Assembly (NCBI RefSeq): GCF_004664715.2
Contig: NC_051071.1
Coordinates: 28,141,661-28,205,660 of the forward strand
Length of the DNA: 64,000 bases
DNA from: Peromyscus leucopus
Taxonomy: Eukaryota > Chordata > Mammalia > Rodentia > Cricetidae
Direction of reading: 5' to 3'
Part shown: piece after piece, positions 14,421 to 26,121 of the stretch
Layout: the number at the start of each line of letters is the position of its first letter
Numbering within the stretch: position 1 is the first letter of the stretch
The notes under the pieces: model-generated
What the model saw: the letters and a program-made list of their open reading frames with translations, nothing else
What the model was told of the DNA's origin: nothing
Database searches by the model: none
Translations under genes and position numbers: made by a program

Positions 14421-15859
14421 ACCGCTCTCGCTCTCTGGCTCCAAGTCAGACTCAAGCTTGCAAGTCTTCACTGCCATAGTCAGGGGACATCTTCTTTATA
14501 TACTTTCCTGTTATTCTGCTTCTCATGTCTTTCTGTTCAGATATTTGCTCAGACTCCATGGAAACAGCTAACATGGCCTGTGAGTGTGACTGGTATTGAT
14601 ATTGAATAGGACAAGGTCTTTCTATGTCTCTTTCAAGGGGCCATTTAGAAGACAGAGTTTGGACACATAGAGGGTATCTGCCTACTTCTGTGGCTGGTCC
14701 TCCAAACTGTAGTCCTCTATCTGGAGCTTCCAAGAAATTCATCCCTTATAGACTCCAATCTGGCTTCCTCCTTATGGGTTCTACCTGGCCCTGGAAAACT
14801 CTTCTTTTTTTTGATTAGCATTCCTCCTTTATCCTCTCCTAGGATATATGAGATAGGCAGTCTTTAGCATAGTTACCTCAACTATCATTTTTCCTAACCA
14901 AAGGTCACATGCTCCCTCAACTGTAACACATACAACTCTAGGGCCCCATTAAAATCTCTTGTTTGAGATCAGAAGCAAGTATACCTTCTCCAGGTGGTTT
15001 TGGAAGGTAGCTATGGGAGAGCAACCAGTTTATACTTTTAAATGGGTATATTTCTCATTTACCTTATACTTAAGTTATTTACTCCTTGGAGATAAGTCAT
15101 GGTCCACCTCACTTGTATTATTTTGTAGTTAAAAAAATCACCTTTACTTTGGATGTGGCTGACTGACACTTATTGTTGTGGACTTCAGGGGTCCCCACAT
15201 GGAGTCAGAAGGATACCATTTAACAATATCTCATGCTAGCACTTTCTTGGGCTTACTCTCTACCAAATGCTCTGCTAATCTCTCATTAGTTCACTCAACT
15301 TTGAGCAAGATCCATTGGATAAGCATTATTTCTCTGATGAGGGTAAGATTTGATCATTCAAGTTTCAAGTTAGTATAGCCTTGGAAAAGAACATAAATCC
15401 AAGAATCTGAAGAATCAAGTGGTTGATTCTTTCAGTGGGTTTTCTGACATAATTGTAGAAGATTGAAGAACATGCCAGGGTCATCTTTCCTGAAGAAAAC
15501 CTTGACTATCCTTCACTAGTCTGAGAACACTAGTTAATAGAGAGGTCTAGGAGGGGGTTAAAGAGTAAATGCATGCTCACCTTGAAAACCAATGGGTAAG
15601 GCAGTGTATATGGAGTAAGTATATACTTTGAGGTCCAGTGGACCCAGATATGACTTGTTCCTTTCTAGTAAAGTGCTCTTGGACAGATTATTTCACTGAT
15701 ATAGTCTCAGTTTTAAGCTCATCTAGGATGTATATACAAGTGAGTGAATGCATACCCCTCCACCATGATACTGAAATGAGAAAGAATAGGATATAGTTAA
15801 TGCTTACAAAGTGGTGTGGAGTGTTTGATATTTAGGGATGAGAATGTCATTCAGGAAAT
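14421..15859. other. Unique sequence, no gene recognised
   Basis: Single-copy-looking DNA, no named repeat. Overlapping short open frames at 14452-14818 on both strands are not supported as genes. Confidence 0.4.
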
Positions 15860-16085
15860 GGTGACAGCTTATGTACAATCACTACTACGTGGCAGACAAT
15901 GTTCTAAACACCTTGCATGTGTTTGCTTGTTTAATTTCAACAACACACAGTGAGACTGTGAAATAAATACATCTCTTTACTGAACAAACCTGGCAATGGA
16001 TGAGGAATAGTTTTCCCAGTGAGGGGAAAGCTAGAACATGAACTCAGGTGATCCACGACCAGTGGCCACATATACCCATGCTGTC
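15860..16085 (-). repeat. MIR SINE, antisense
   Basis: The plus strand shows 'gacaatgttctaaacacctt', 'gtttaatttcaacaacac', then 'gatgaggaatag' and 'catgaactcaggtgatcc'. This is the reverse-complement order of the MIR consensus (tail, core, tRNA-like head). The copy is highly diverged, as expected of a Mesozoic-age SINE. Confidence 0.65.
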
Positions 16086-16691
16086 CTAATGTTGAGAGTG
16101 TCCCAGGGAGGACACAGCTCTCCTCAACTTTAATAAATGGTAATGCATTGCTGTAATTATTTTTACAAACTCTTTAGGCAATAGGAGACCAATTAAAGTG
16201 CAGTAATATTATCAGAGTATAATTGAGAAATAAACATTTCCTAAATGAATTATTAATTAAGATGAGGCCAGATCAGTTAATTGCCTACTACCCAATATGT
16301 TGTACAGACTATTGGAAAATTATTTGGTGGACAGAAAAATTTATCTCATTTTTACTTTTGGTAGATAAAATGGAAAAGACAAACAGCACATGTGGAAGTG
16401 TTTATAGCTTTTTTCAAAGATTCCGAATTTGTTCCTGATTCTGTTCAGAGCCTGCTTATCTGGAGTCTGCCTTGGCTTAAGATGCATGTGCATAAGTGCT
16501 TTGGGAAGCAGAAATGGATTGCACTGCTTTACCCCTTTCACCACCAGAACTTAATCTACTTGCAGTGATTTAATCAACAACAGTGAATTGTTTGCTTCAA
16601 ACCTCCTACATAAATCAGAAACTTCTAGTGTGCATTTGCTCATGACTTCTCTAGCGACCTGTGACCAGCTGGGGCTAGCTACCTGAAACTC

Positions 16692-16693
<2 letters not shown>

Positions 16694-16745
<52 letters not shown>
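16694..16745. repeat. (GT)26 microsatellite
   Basis: About 52 bp of uninterrupted GT. The poly-Cys/Val and poly-Thr/His frames across it are artefacts. Confidence 0.98.
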
Positions 16746-16748
<3 letters not shown>

Positions 16749-17188
16749 ATCAATCTCAGAATAATCACAAGAGTAGAACAAACTATTTTAATCTGTGTTC
16801 ATGTGCACCTCAATTGATTTTGTATGTAGTTTGTTTTGGGAAAGTGTGTTTTCTGTCTAGGGGGAAACTGTTTTCAGATGAGAGCTTATTTAAAAGTCTA
16901 ACATCTTCTCTTTGCCCTGTCATGCCTTCGCTTCCTTCTTCTCCTGAAAATTTCTCCTTCTGTTGGGTTTCTCTGGACTCGAGCAGGGTGCAGCAGCCTA
17001 GATTATTTTACGTAAAAGATATAAAATGAAGGAAGTAAGGAATACAGGTGTCAAGTAAGGGTATGGATGCACGATGAGGATGCTCTTCTGGGTGGGTCTG
17101 TCATCACATGAACATCACAGGCTATACTTACCCAAATAAGGATGGCCATGTTGGTTAGCCCTACACAGCATAATCTTATACACAATAT

Positions 17189-17270
17189 ATACATTGTATA
17201 TGTGCATGCACGGCCATTCTTAGCTGCAAGATTGCTCCATTGTACATGGTTGCACCTTTGTCTTCAGGAC
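17189..17270 (+). repeat. Direct repeat, left copy (about 80 bp)
   Basis: Shares 'ggccattcttagctgca', 'acatggttgca' and 'tgtcttcaggac' in order and spacing with 17912-17991, roughly 80 percent identical by eye. The two copies lie about 720 bp apart on either side of the L1 fragment at 17533-17791. Not recognised as a known interspersed repeat. Confidence 0.8.
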
Positions 17271-17532
17271 AGCCCTGGGCAGTGTCTATAGGTGCTAGTC
17301 AGTCTAAAATTTAATGCTTAGCACAGCAGACGTTTGTTAGCTTATATTTGTAGATTTATTTGGAAGGTCGTCTGAACTAGCCAGGCTCATCCCTTGTAGT
17401 TTGAGGGGAGGTGTTACTGACACTTCTGTGGTCAAAGGCAGGTCAGCTGAGGACCACCTTTCTGGATCACAGCTGGGTCCTCACTTGTCTGATACATTGC
17501 CTAGGAGCAATTAGCAGAAGTCCCATGTGGTC

Positions 17533-17791
17533 TCCTTTTTTTCTTTTCTTAAGAAATTTTTTATTCATTTTACATGCCAACCACAGATCCTTCTCTCTTC
17601 CCTCCTCCCACACCACAGCCTTCCGCTCCTCCTCAGCCCACCCCCAATTCCCTCCTCTGACAAGGTAAGGCCTCCCATGGAGAGTCAGCAGAGCCTGGTA
17701 CATTTTGTTGAGGCAGGTCCAAGCCCCTCCCCCTGCATCAAGTCTGTGCAAGGTGTTCCACTGCAGGTAGTGGGCTCCAAAAAAGCCAGCT
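17533..17791 (-). mobile_element. 5'-truncated L1, antisense, with 9-bp target duplication
   Basis: Begins with a T-rich tail (17535-17560), then the pyrimidine-rich complement of the L1 3' UTR purine tract, then 'tgaggcaggtccaagcccct' and 'ccctgcatcaag', typical of rodent L1 3' UTRs. It is flanked by CATGTGGTC at 17524-17532 and 17792-17800, a plausible short target-site duplication. Only about 260 bp of 3' UTR is present, with no ORF2. The frames on both strands at 17411-17841 are shadows of this element. Confidence 0.85.
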
Positions 17792-17911
17792 CATGTGGTC
17801 CAATTTGTTTAAAGGATAGAGGAGCATGTCCAAGAAAATAAAATAATCAGAAGAGTTTAGGCCAGGCTTGCCATCATCTACACCATATCCAGTGGTCAAA
17901 ATATACATTAC

Positions 17912-17991
17912 ATACATTGTATATGCACATATCTGGCCATTCTTAGCTGCATTATTGCTACATCATACATGGTTGCATCTGTCTTCAGGAC
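17912..17991 (+). repeat. Direct repeat, right copy (about 80 bp)
   Basis: Second copy of the unit at 17189-17270. Differences are spread along the unit, so the duplication is old. Confidence 0.8.
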
Positions 17992-18553
17992 CTGCTATGG
18001 CAGATCCCATGGGGATGTGGTTACATAGCCATTACCTCTAACAAAGTCACATTTCAAATGGGGCCTTGTGCTATTTTTGTGAATGGTTCATTACAGATAG
18101 GAACAGCAGCCCTTGAAAAACCTGGCTAAGAGAACAACAAATAGAGAGCTAGCTCCTTTATTGCATCACACCAGGCTGACAGACTACACACATTTCCATG
18201 TTTTTTTTTTTTTTTTTTCCTGCTCAGTCTTAATGGTCACCATCTCTCTAATGCAGAGAAGCATGATAGATAGAACACTTCAGTGGACATCCTGGAAAAG
18301 AAATGAAACAGCAAATGAGGAAAATAAGGAAGATCTGAAGTCCTACTGCAACAAGAAGGGGAATCCACATTGAGAGATAAAAGGTAATATTTGTATGTGA
18401 GTCGCAAGGCAATATATCTGTTGAGAGGGGAGGGTCACACCATCAGGATGTTGTCTTTTAATATTTCAGTGGTGCTCTACATGTCTGAAGCCACCATAGA
18501 TGTATTGAGCCTTGATAGATGACAAATGATACTGAGGGTAAGAAAGCATTCTC
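17992..18553. other. Unique sequence with a poly-T tract
   Basis: Contains a T-run of about 18 bp at 18201-18218. An 86-codon open frame (18113-18373) spans the T-run and has no recognisable domain. Otherwise nothing identified. Confidence 0.4.
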
Positions 18554-19080
18554 TGTGGTGATATTGTGTTCCCCAAAATATCGTGTACCTTAATAAACTT
18601 ATCTGGGGTCAGAGAACAGAAAAGCCACTAGTTAGGCAGTGATAGCACACACATTTAATCCTAGCATTCCAGAGACAGAAATCCCTCTGGATCTCTGTGA
18701 GTTCAAGGCCACATTGGAAAAAGCCAAGCATGGTGACACATGCCTTTAATTCCAGAAAGCCAGCCTTTAATCCCAGAGAGTGGTGGTAGAAAGCAGAAAG
18801 ATATATAAGGCATGAGGACCAGAAACTAGAAGCATTTGGCTGGTTAAGCATGTGGCTGGTTAAGCTTCAGGCTTTCGAGCAGCAGTTCAGCTGAGAGCCA
18901 TTGGGATGAGGACACAGAAGCTTCCAGTCTGAGGAAACAAGACCAGCTGAGAAGTTGACCAGGTGAGGTTAGCTGTGGCTTGTTCTGTCTCTCTGATCTA
19001 CCAGCATGGACCCCAATAACTCACCTCGGGTTTGATTTTATTAATAAGAACTTTTAAGATTCCTGCTACAATTCTCAGTA
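18554..19080. mobile_element. Solo LTR-like element with 6-bp target duplication, family A copy 2
   Basis: Starts TGTGGTGATATTGTG and ends TCCTGCTACA, flanked by a perfect ATTCTC direct repeat (18548-18553 and 19081-19086). It shares with 9021-9428 the 'taataaactt' left segment, 'gatctctgtgagttcaaggc'-type B1-derived units and a T/A-rich 'ttttattaa' right end. It is 527 bp long against 408, because the segment after the B1 units (about 18780-18960) is retained here. Together the two copies show a real LTR family carrying built-in B1 sequence. No internal region remains, so recombination to a solo LTR is likely. Confidence 0.8.
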
Positions 19081-20020
19081 ACAGGTGTTGCTTCCTCAAC
19101 ATCTTCTCCATGTCTAACAACTTCAACCTATGACAGAGGTCTAGCCTAGAGTGCATCTTTGGTCCCCTCTCTGCCCCTCTGACCTGAAAGTTGATGAGAA
19201 CTTACCATCCTGACATGATTTGTAAGGAGGAACTGGACATGCTTAGCAGATGGAAGCCTTTGTTCTGCGAATTGAAGGAAGGAGAAGTCTGGCTGAGTCT
19301 AGCCTAGTACACAGCAAGTCTAGGAAGTAGATCCATCTGGCTCCATAATCTGGTAGCAACCAACCTGCCAGAGCAGCGCACCCAAGGAAGGGTGTTTGTT
19401 TTTGTTTTGTTATTTGTTCACTGTTCAGATGGGGGAAAGGAATATCTCTTTGTGGCATCCCCAACAGAAGGTAGAAATGTTAGCAGAGAAATCAGCAGCA
19501 TGATAGAATTTGGAACATTATAGTGGCCCTCTGGCTCATACTCCTGGACTAGACTTAGAGGTGGGCCTTGTAACAAAATGCTTGCAGGCCATTCTAAATC
19601 CTACACGTTTTATTCTGGGGTTGTCACATGAGAGATTTTATAAGTTGTAGTCATTTAGTGCACAAGATGAACTTAAAGAAAAGGTTGGCATTTTGGAAAA
19701 TACAGCAGACACCAATGCCAACAATGGGCTTCCAGAAAATCAAAAAATTGCAGTGGGGTAAGATTAAGTCACACCTGTAGACTCACATATTTATACTGCA
19801 CAGGACAAAAAAAAAGAACATGAAAACAGCCTCAGAAGAGGAAAAAAGGCACAAAACAGGCAGACTTAGATAGTTGTTAAGTAGTACCAATGACTGTCCC
19901 TCCTTACTACCCATTTTACTGTGTTTAGTTGACCAAATAACAGACAGTAAGCAGCAGTGTCTCTCAATACTAATTTCTATTTGAAGTGCTGATTTTTGAA
20001 TTACAAAGGTGTAGGGATGG
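19081..20020. other. Unique sequence, no gene recognised
   Basis: No named repeat between the two LTRs. One 9-bp A-run at about 19807. No supported open frame. Confidence 0.4.
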
Positions 20021-20206
20021 TGTTAGGATTCTGCCACTCCTCCAGCTGCATGAGGGCACATACACAGTTCAGTAACTAAACAAGGGGGTCTTACATCTTA
20101 CATCATCCATGCGCTGCATCATTATGTAATGTGAGCAGCATGGTCATATAATCTGCCCATGCGTGGCATATCTCCATAAGCCTACATGTGCATATGCAGG
20201 AAAACC

Positions 20207-20215
20207 CCTTAAAAG
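20207..20215 (+). promoter_or_regulatory. TATA-like box in the 20.0-kb LTR
   Basis: 'ccttaaaag' sits about 110 bp before the AATAAA of the same LTR, the spacing expected for a U3 promoter and R-region polyadenylation signal. Activity is not implied. Confidence 0.4.
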
Positions 20216-20327
20216 CCAGACACAGACTCCTCCCCTCTCTTCTGCTCTCTCCTCCTCCCCCCTCTCTCCCTTCTCCACATATGTCTCTTCCACAGGCCTG
20301 GTCATGCTCTCTTCTGTCTCTCCCACC

Positions 20328-20333
20328 AATAAA
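20328..20333 (+). terminator. LTR polyadenylation signal AATAAA
   Basis: Canonical hexamer in 'ccaccaataaagctctg', followed by a T/G-rich 'gggttttgtcacg' downstream element. Confidence 0.5.
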
Positions 20334-20411
20334 GCTCTGATACTGGGTTTTGTCACGCTTCATGACCTTTTCTTGAAGAGTAAAAGCACCACATTTAAAA
20401 CCAACAGATGG

Positions 20412-21236
20412 TCCAACCCATTTTCATGTAACTTTGCTGATTTGTGCCAGATCTCATAGTCTACTTTTCATTTTGACCTCCTTGCCCATTCTGCTTCTCT
20501 TGTCTGTGACTCTGTGTTCCAAGAGAGAGTTAGAAAGGATGATATTATCCTAAATGCTACCTGCATCTTAGCACCCCCAGTTAAGTGTGTTACTGCCTGC
20601 CTCATTGACTGTGCTTTGGGAGAGTTCTTTTTGCAACCCAAGTGCATTTAAAACATGCAAGGAACATGCCAGTTCCCTTCTCAGTCAATGAAAATGGAGA
20701 GTATTGAGCTACAGGGGTTGTAGAATGCCCTGTGCTCTGGTATTCTGCATTTCCTGCCATGGAAAGTGACCTACAGCCCCTGACTGTCTTCTCAGAAGAG
20801 TCTAAGTTGGAGAGGGGAGGCTCAGACAAGTGCTAGATTTGCATCCCTCTGTTTATGCTGTGCTGTCTGCTAAGCCCTGTCATTTCTTACACCACCATTC
20901 ATGCTCTGTAGGTAAGTGCCCCACCTTTCCCCATTCAGATCACACTCTATCCAAAAGGTTGCCTCCTGTCTTGTAGTTTTTGGAACAATTGTGGCCACTC
21001 ATTTACATATTGTCTATGCCAGCTTTCATCTATCAGTGGGACTGAAATGTCCTGATACATTCCTGTCAGGCAACGATGATGCTGACTGGTTTACTAGGTG
21101 GCTGTTCACAGGAAATGTCTGTCAACTTCTCCTTAGGTTAACCACAGAGCATTTTATTCTTAACACTTCTAAGAGGAAGTGCTAGGGCCATTAACAGTAG
21201 TCCCTGCTGACTGGTGCATAGATTAAGAGCTTAGGC
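20412..21236. other. Unique sequence, no gene recognised
   Basis: No named repeat and no supported open frame. Confidence 0.4.
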
Positions 21237-21418
21237 TGGGACTGGAGAGATGGCTCAGTGCTTAAGAGCACTTGTTGCCCCTGGAGAATACCTAGATTCA
21301 TTTTCCAGCACCCACACGGTGATGTACAATCATCTGTAACAACAATTTCTCAATGCCGTCTTCTGACCTCCACAAACACCAGGCAATGTGATGCACCTAC
21401 CTATGGGCAGACAAAAGC

Positions 21419-21450
<32 letters not shown>

Positions 21451-21475
21451 CCTCATACACTTAAAATAAAACAAA
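21237..21475 (+). repeat. B3-type (B2 superfamily) SINE
   Basis: Starts 'gctgggactggagagatggc' with the tRNA-derived A box ('tggctcagtgcttaagagca'), continues 'ccagcacccac' and 'tcttctgacctccac', and ends in a (CAAAA)n-rich tail near 21415-21450. Good match in order and length to a B3 element, moderately diverged. Confidence 0.8.
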
Positions 21476-22796
21476 AAGCATTTCTTGACACTGAAGCACT
21501 GCATGGGCATGCCTCATCTGAGGAGCAGATGTATGTCTTCACACATCACAGGTAACCAAACAAGGTGGTTTAAGGAGACACAGCCTTCAGCAGGGAGCAG
21601 AGGAAGTGGGGTTTAAACGCCAGTCTCTCTGATGTTGAAAGAGCTACTCTGATGTACTCTCAAGCTGACTGTGACGCTTTTCTCCTGGGCTGTTTATTTC
21701 TCTTCACATAGCACTTAGCAGAATGTCTTGCCTGTGGCATGTTATTATCTTGTTTAGTCGCTGAGTGGACACATACCTACACTCATTCATGCTGAGGAAA
21801 GAAGGGGTGTAGTGGGGTGGGGGTGGCATTTGAAGCCTTCAGCCATTTCTTGGTACTTGGGATGCAATTAGGGCATAGACTGCTCTGCTCCTGGTGTTCT
21901 TATTAAAACCTGAGAGTTTTGAAAACAAAGGTACCTATCGCCATGACAGCCATCCCCACACAAGCCGCATCTTGGGAAACATTTGTGAACTACAATTCTA
22001 AGAGCTTAGTTACTGAATCATGTTTCAGCTGCAGATTTAGGATTATCTAGAGCAAAGCTGCAGCTCTCTCAACATGCTAATTAAAATATCAAGAGAATTT
22101 AAGTATTAAGGTCTATGCAAATCTAAATGCTTTTAGTAGGAGTGTGGCATTTTAAAACGTATTTTTCATGAAAGCTGAGACACACAGGAAGCAAAGGCCA
22201 GAGATAAATTAGGCAAAATACCTACTATGTGCAGGTGTACTTAGTAGGTGCACCTGTGGTCTTGGTGTACTTACCTCAGACCTCAGAGAATGCTCGGATC
22301 TGAGTAATTTAAATGGAAGTTCAGAGAAGTTTCTTAAATTATGCCCCAAATGAGAGACCTAGCAGAGATTCCAGCCCAGGGCCCATGGCAGGCCCCTGTG
22401 CTGTCCTCACAGTGAAGGTTTGCTTCCTGAACCACTGTACACAGGGTGCTAAAGGAAGGTTGAGCTTCGCTCCTGCAGCTGCAGTTGGAAACAATGGGTG
22501 TAAAGTATTGGGAGAAGTAAGAGCAGGCCCTGAACATAAAGCAGGAGCTCGGGCCGCAGTGTTCAGCCTTCTGCATGGCTAGCTGCAGAGATTGTGCATA
22601 CATGGTAAGTCTCAGTGATTCTCTTAAATGTAACATGATTTTTTTTTTCTATCACCGCTATCAGCATCCGAATTTCTGACCCTCAGGACTGACTTCACAG
22701 AGGCTCTGTTCAATCACACGAAGAAGCCCGCAGGCTCTTCTGTAACCGTCTTCTTATTTATTAAAATAGATCATGTCATTGTAAAAGGAGCACAAG
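21476..22796. other. Unique sequence, no gene recognised
   Basis: Contains the candidate regulatory block at 22010-22165 described separately and a small duplication around 22233-22275 ('gtgtactta..' twice). The overlapping frames at 22313-22636 on opposite strands show no domain. Confidence 0.4.
22010..22165. other. Candidate conserved noncoding element
   Basis: Repeat-free block with a perfect octamer ATGCAAAT in 'tctatgcaaatct', 'gctaattaaaat' and two CAGCTG-like/E-box-rich patches ('tttcagctgcag', 'gctgcagctctc'). This is an enhancer-like texture only; no conservation data. Confidence 0.2.
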
Positions 22797-22950
22797 GCCG
22801 GTGAGACGGCTCTAAGGGCCAAGGTGCTTGCTGACAACCTGATTCAATCCCAGGGGCCCATATGGTGAATAACGTACTCTTACAAGGTGTCCTTTGACCT
22901 CCTTGTGCGTGCCCACCTCACCTACATAATAAAGAAATGTAATTGAAAAA
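22797..22950 (+). repeat. tRNA-derived B2/B3-type SINE
   Basis: 'aaggccggtgagacggctct', then 'aggtgcttgctgacaacctg', 'ttcaatcccaggggccca' and 'tgtcctttgacctcc' follow the order of the rodent SINE that usually reads ggctggtgagatggctc...gttgtcctctgacctcc. It ends 'cctacataataaagaaatg'. Diverged. Confidence 0.7.
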
Positions 22951-24869
22951 TTAAACACAAAGCTAAGCACTTAATTTAGCACCAATTTCATGTTGCTAAA
23001 AATAATACAGTATATATCTATAATATAAGTATATGCTTTTTCCTTTTAACTTTTGTTTAAAAAAACATAGATCTCAAAAAAAAGAACTAATAGTAAGTTT
23101 ATGAATATTCAGCGACCATTCTTATGTGGAGTCTCAGTGATCAATTAGTGCTCCCTCATTCTCTTGCGAAGTAGAAGTCACACTGGCCCACATTTCATAC
23201 CCAAGGAATAAATGCCCAGGAAAGCTAAAGAGCTTGCTGACTGTAACTAACCTCTGCTGACATCATTACAACCAGGCACACTTCCAAATATTTCACACGT
23301 CAGCTTACTGTACCCTCCTGAGGCCAGAGCCTGGCTAAATGTCAGCTTTCCAAACCAAGTTTCACCCGCCTCCTTCACTCATCAGAGCCCTCCATGGGTG
23401 GTGCTGGCTTGTCATTTCAAAGTAGAATTTTTTTTTCATGGGAAAATGTATTTTGTGGGCAGCTTTTGTCTTAACATATTTCTAAAGGATGCACAACACA
23501 GCCAATAATTGCATGGTTCTTTTTAATTTACAGATCGACTTTGTTAAAGATGTCTCAAGTTATCTTTTTGCTTACAATAACCCCAGGAGATAATTATCAC
23601 TATGCTTAAAATATACCAATTAGAGTAAGGGAAAGGACCAGCCTCCCCCCTCTACTCCCCAGGCTGAGAAAAGTGCCTCTCAAAGGCTTACAAAGCCTGC
23701 AGGACTAGCCTAAGACTTTTCTATGTTCCTACTGCTGCCTCTCCTCATCCACCTCTGTAAATGACCAGTGGTTCATGGTGATTCTATTTTCTACACTGGT
23801 GTCCAGCAGCTGATTCAGCATAAGAGAAAACACATCACACCAGGCAGAGCTGGTATAGAATCATGCCTCTGTCTCCTCTCCACCTTCGTGCTGCACGAAC
23901 AGGCAACACAGGTCTCCTGGGCCTTGGTGCGGGAGATTAGATTTTACGATGCTGACAATGTCTCTCTGGAGGGCCGTGTTTCACCTCATGTGCAATGAAA
24001 GCCTGTTTACAGGGTTCTACCTGGAAAGAACACAGCATGCCTAACTGCCTGGCCGTGATTCACCTCTAGGAGTCTCTCTTGGCAACATCTGTTCAGTTTG
24101 CCTTTTCTCTTTTGCATGATGCTTTTAAGATTATATCACAGATCCTCTGAGAATGAAAACCCCACACACACCAGTGTTCTACCAAGGCATAATGAATAAT
24201 AAGCATGGGGGTTGAGATCTGACAATGCATCAGACTCTACCGTTTTTCTCCACAGCTTCTTGTCTGTGTCCTTTTAACAGCAGGAGGACTAAGGCTAAGA
24301 CTTGAATTTTATGCTCTCAGCAACTGTAGACACTTGGTAGATAATATGCCACATTTTTAAACTATGGACCTTCCAGAATAACTACTACCTTCCTTTAATA
24401 TTCATATTTTGTCCCTCAACTTCCAGAGAGGCCTTGGCGTGAAGCTCACTGTCAAGGGCAAGGGCTAGTTTTCCAGAATAATATTCCTCTCCCTTTATGA
24501 CCATGGTGATTTATGCATTACTTTTGTCATGGGGTGTATTCACTGTGATTTTTCTCAATAACCTCTCTAAAGCTAGCATGAATTATCTTCTGAAAGATTT
24601 GGTATGCAGTACAGTTTTACGCACTTCCTTAAGAACTCTGACCCTGTGTAAAACTAATCCCAAATAAATTTTCATTTCTGAACACACTGCTTTGCATATG
24701 AAAATTTATCATGGTCATACAATTCCCTTTATGCTAAGCCTTATTTTAGAGGTTGTGTGACCATGGGTGCCAGGCACCAGTGTAGGAATTGTGTCCTGGG
24801 CATCTCACAGGCCCCAGCAGTTCAACTCAGCCGACTTCATCTGAGTAGGCTTTAATTAGTCAGACTGTG
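22951..24869. other. Unique sequence, no gene recognised
   Basis: No named repeat. The 76-codon frame at 23768-23998 shows no domain. Confidence 0.4.
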
Positions 24870-25108
24870 CAAAACCAACTCCTGGGTCACTCACTAACTG
24901 CTATTTAACTTTGCACACATCTCAACCTCTCTGAGTCTCATTTTCCTCATCTGCTAAAGGAGGCCCAGTTCTAATAATGGCACTCTTCTGATGCATTCTG
25001 GTGATAGATTAAATAGAACTAAATGAACCAATTTATGGTAAGTGCAGGGCATAATGTCTACCACAAAGGGATTGCATGAAATTGTCATTATTATTATTAG
25101 AGATAGAG
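24870..25108 (+). repeat. MIR SINE
   Basis: 'cacatctcaacctctctgag' followed by 'ctcattttcctcatctgcta' is the MIR core. Then 'tctaataatgg', 'tgatagattaaat', 'taagtgcagggcataatg' and a final ATTATTATTATTA tail follow in consensus order. This is the best preserved MIR in the window. Confidence 0.8.
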
Positions 25109-26121
25109 TTCCTTAGAAGTTGAATTAATCTCAAATAAGCTTGGGAAAATGTATTTCTGTAAAATCCAGAATTTTCTGTTATTACAAAATTTCAAAGAAG
25201 TCACTGAGATGCAGTGGAAAGAATGTATGTATTATGACCAGATGTCCTGTCTCTCAGGCTGTGCTCTTTGACTTATTAGAGGCCAAGGTTTCCTGTTATC
25301 CTGAGGTCTGTGGGCTTTTGTTCGTGACAATGCATAATCCAAGTAGCTGCTGTCAGTGTTTGTCATGAGGACAGTGACTGTAGAAACAGTCTCCAGGGCA
25401 GAGTTTTCCAATGCTTAACTCCTCAAGCCATTTTTCAAAATACATCACAAAGAAGTCCAAAGAATAATTGAAGAAAACAAATAACAACAGGGCTGATCTC
25501 TTGAAGCAGGGATGAGTGAAAGCTCAGGGTATTCCAACCCTACCCTCCTCCATCCTTTCCCAGTGAAAAGGGTTCTTCTAGAGGATTAAACTCTCAACAC
25601 AGAAGTGATTTGCAGGCCTCGAGGAATGAGGGCCTGCAAATGCTTCTGGTAAATGTCTTTCTGTCTGTGGTTCCCAATATTTCCACACTACTGTGCTTTT
25701 CCTGGACTTGAGAAGATTCCAGTGACTCTAGTCATGGGAAGAAGGGCTGTCTGAGTCTGGTCCAAGTAAGCGCTATTTGGACTACAGACAAGAGTGAATG
25801 GAGAGTGGAATACTGAGTCTGGTCAGCTACCGTGCTGAAGACACCATAAAATTAGGTGGTGTAAAGCTGGAATTGTGAAGTTTGAGTCTTTCTAGAGATA
25901 ACGTTGCAGCATTTTATTGAAGATCAATTCATTGATGACTAATCCATGTGACAAAGTAAGTAGGGAAAATATAACCAGAGGGTTTCAAATCTGAAGGGGT
26001 TTCAGTACTAAGTTACTCCTAAATTGGTTTGTTAAGTTCAAGAGGGTCTAGGAGCTTACCCAACTACCACATGTAGTCAGGTTACTTGACTCATCCTGAA
26101 GTAGGTTAGGAATCATCCTGC
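25109..26121. other. Unique sequence, no gene recognised
   Basis: No named repeat. There is a 9-bp inverted pair 'gcaggcctcgaggaatgagggcctgc' around 25612-25637. No supported open frame. Confidence 0.4.

Larger units (their letters stand above)
20021..20406 (+). mobile_element. Solo LTR with 5-bp target duplication
   Basis: Starts TGTTAGGATTCTGCC and ends AAAACCAACA, flanked by GATGG on both sides (20016-20020, 20407-20411). Internal layout fits a retroviral LTR: a TATA-like 'ccttaaaag' (20207-20215), a CT-rich stretch (20227-20320), an AATAAA signal (20328-20333), then a short U5-like end. A 5-bp duplication is usual for class III (ERVL/MaLR) and some class I elements, unlike the 6-bp duplications of the family A LTRs. 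Family not named. The 86- and 98-codon frames across it reflect the pyrimidine tract. Confidence 0.8.

Noticed and set aside
17560..17660. Pyrimidine tract that looked like a promoter or splice region
   Set aside because: It is the complement of the L1 3' UTR purine tract in a truncated antisense L1.
21237..21310. tRNA-gene-like A and B boxes
   Set aside because: Part of a B3 SINE head derived from a tRNA; no cloverleaf of a real tRNA gene is present. The same applies to the other SINE heads.
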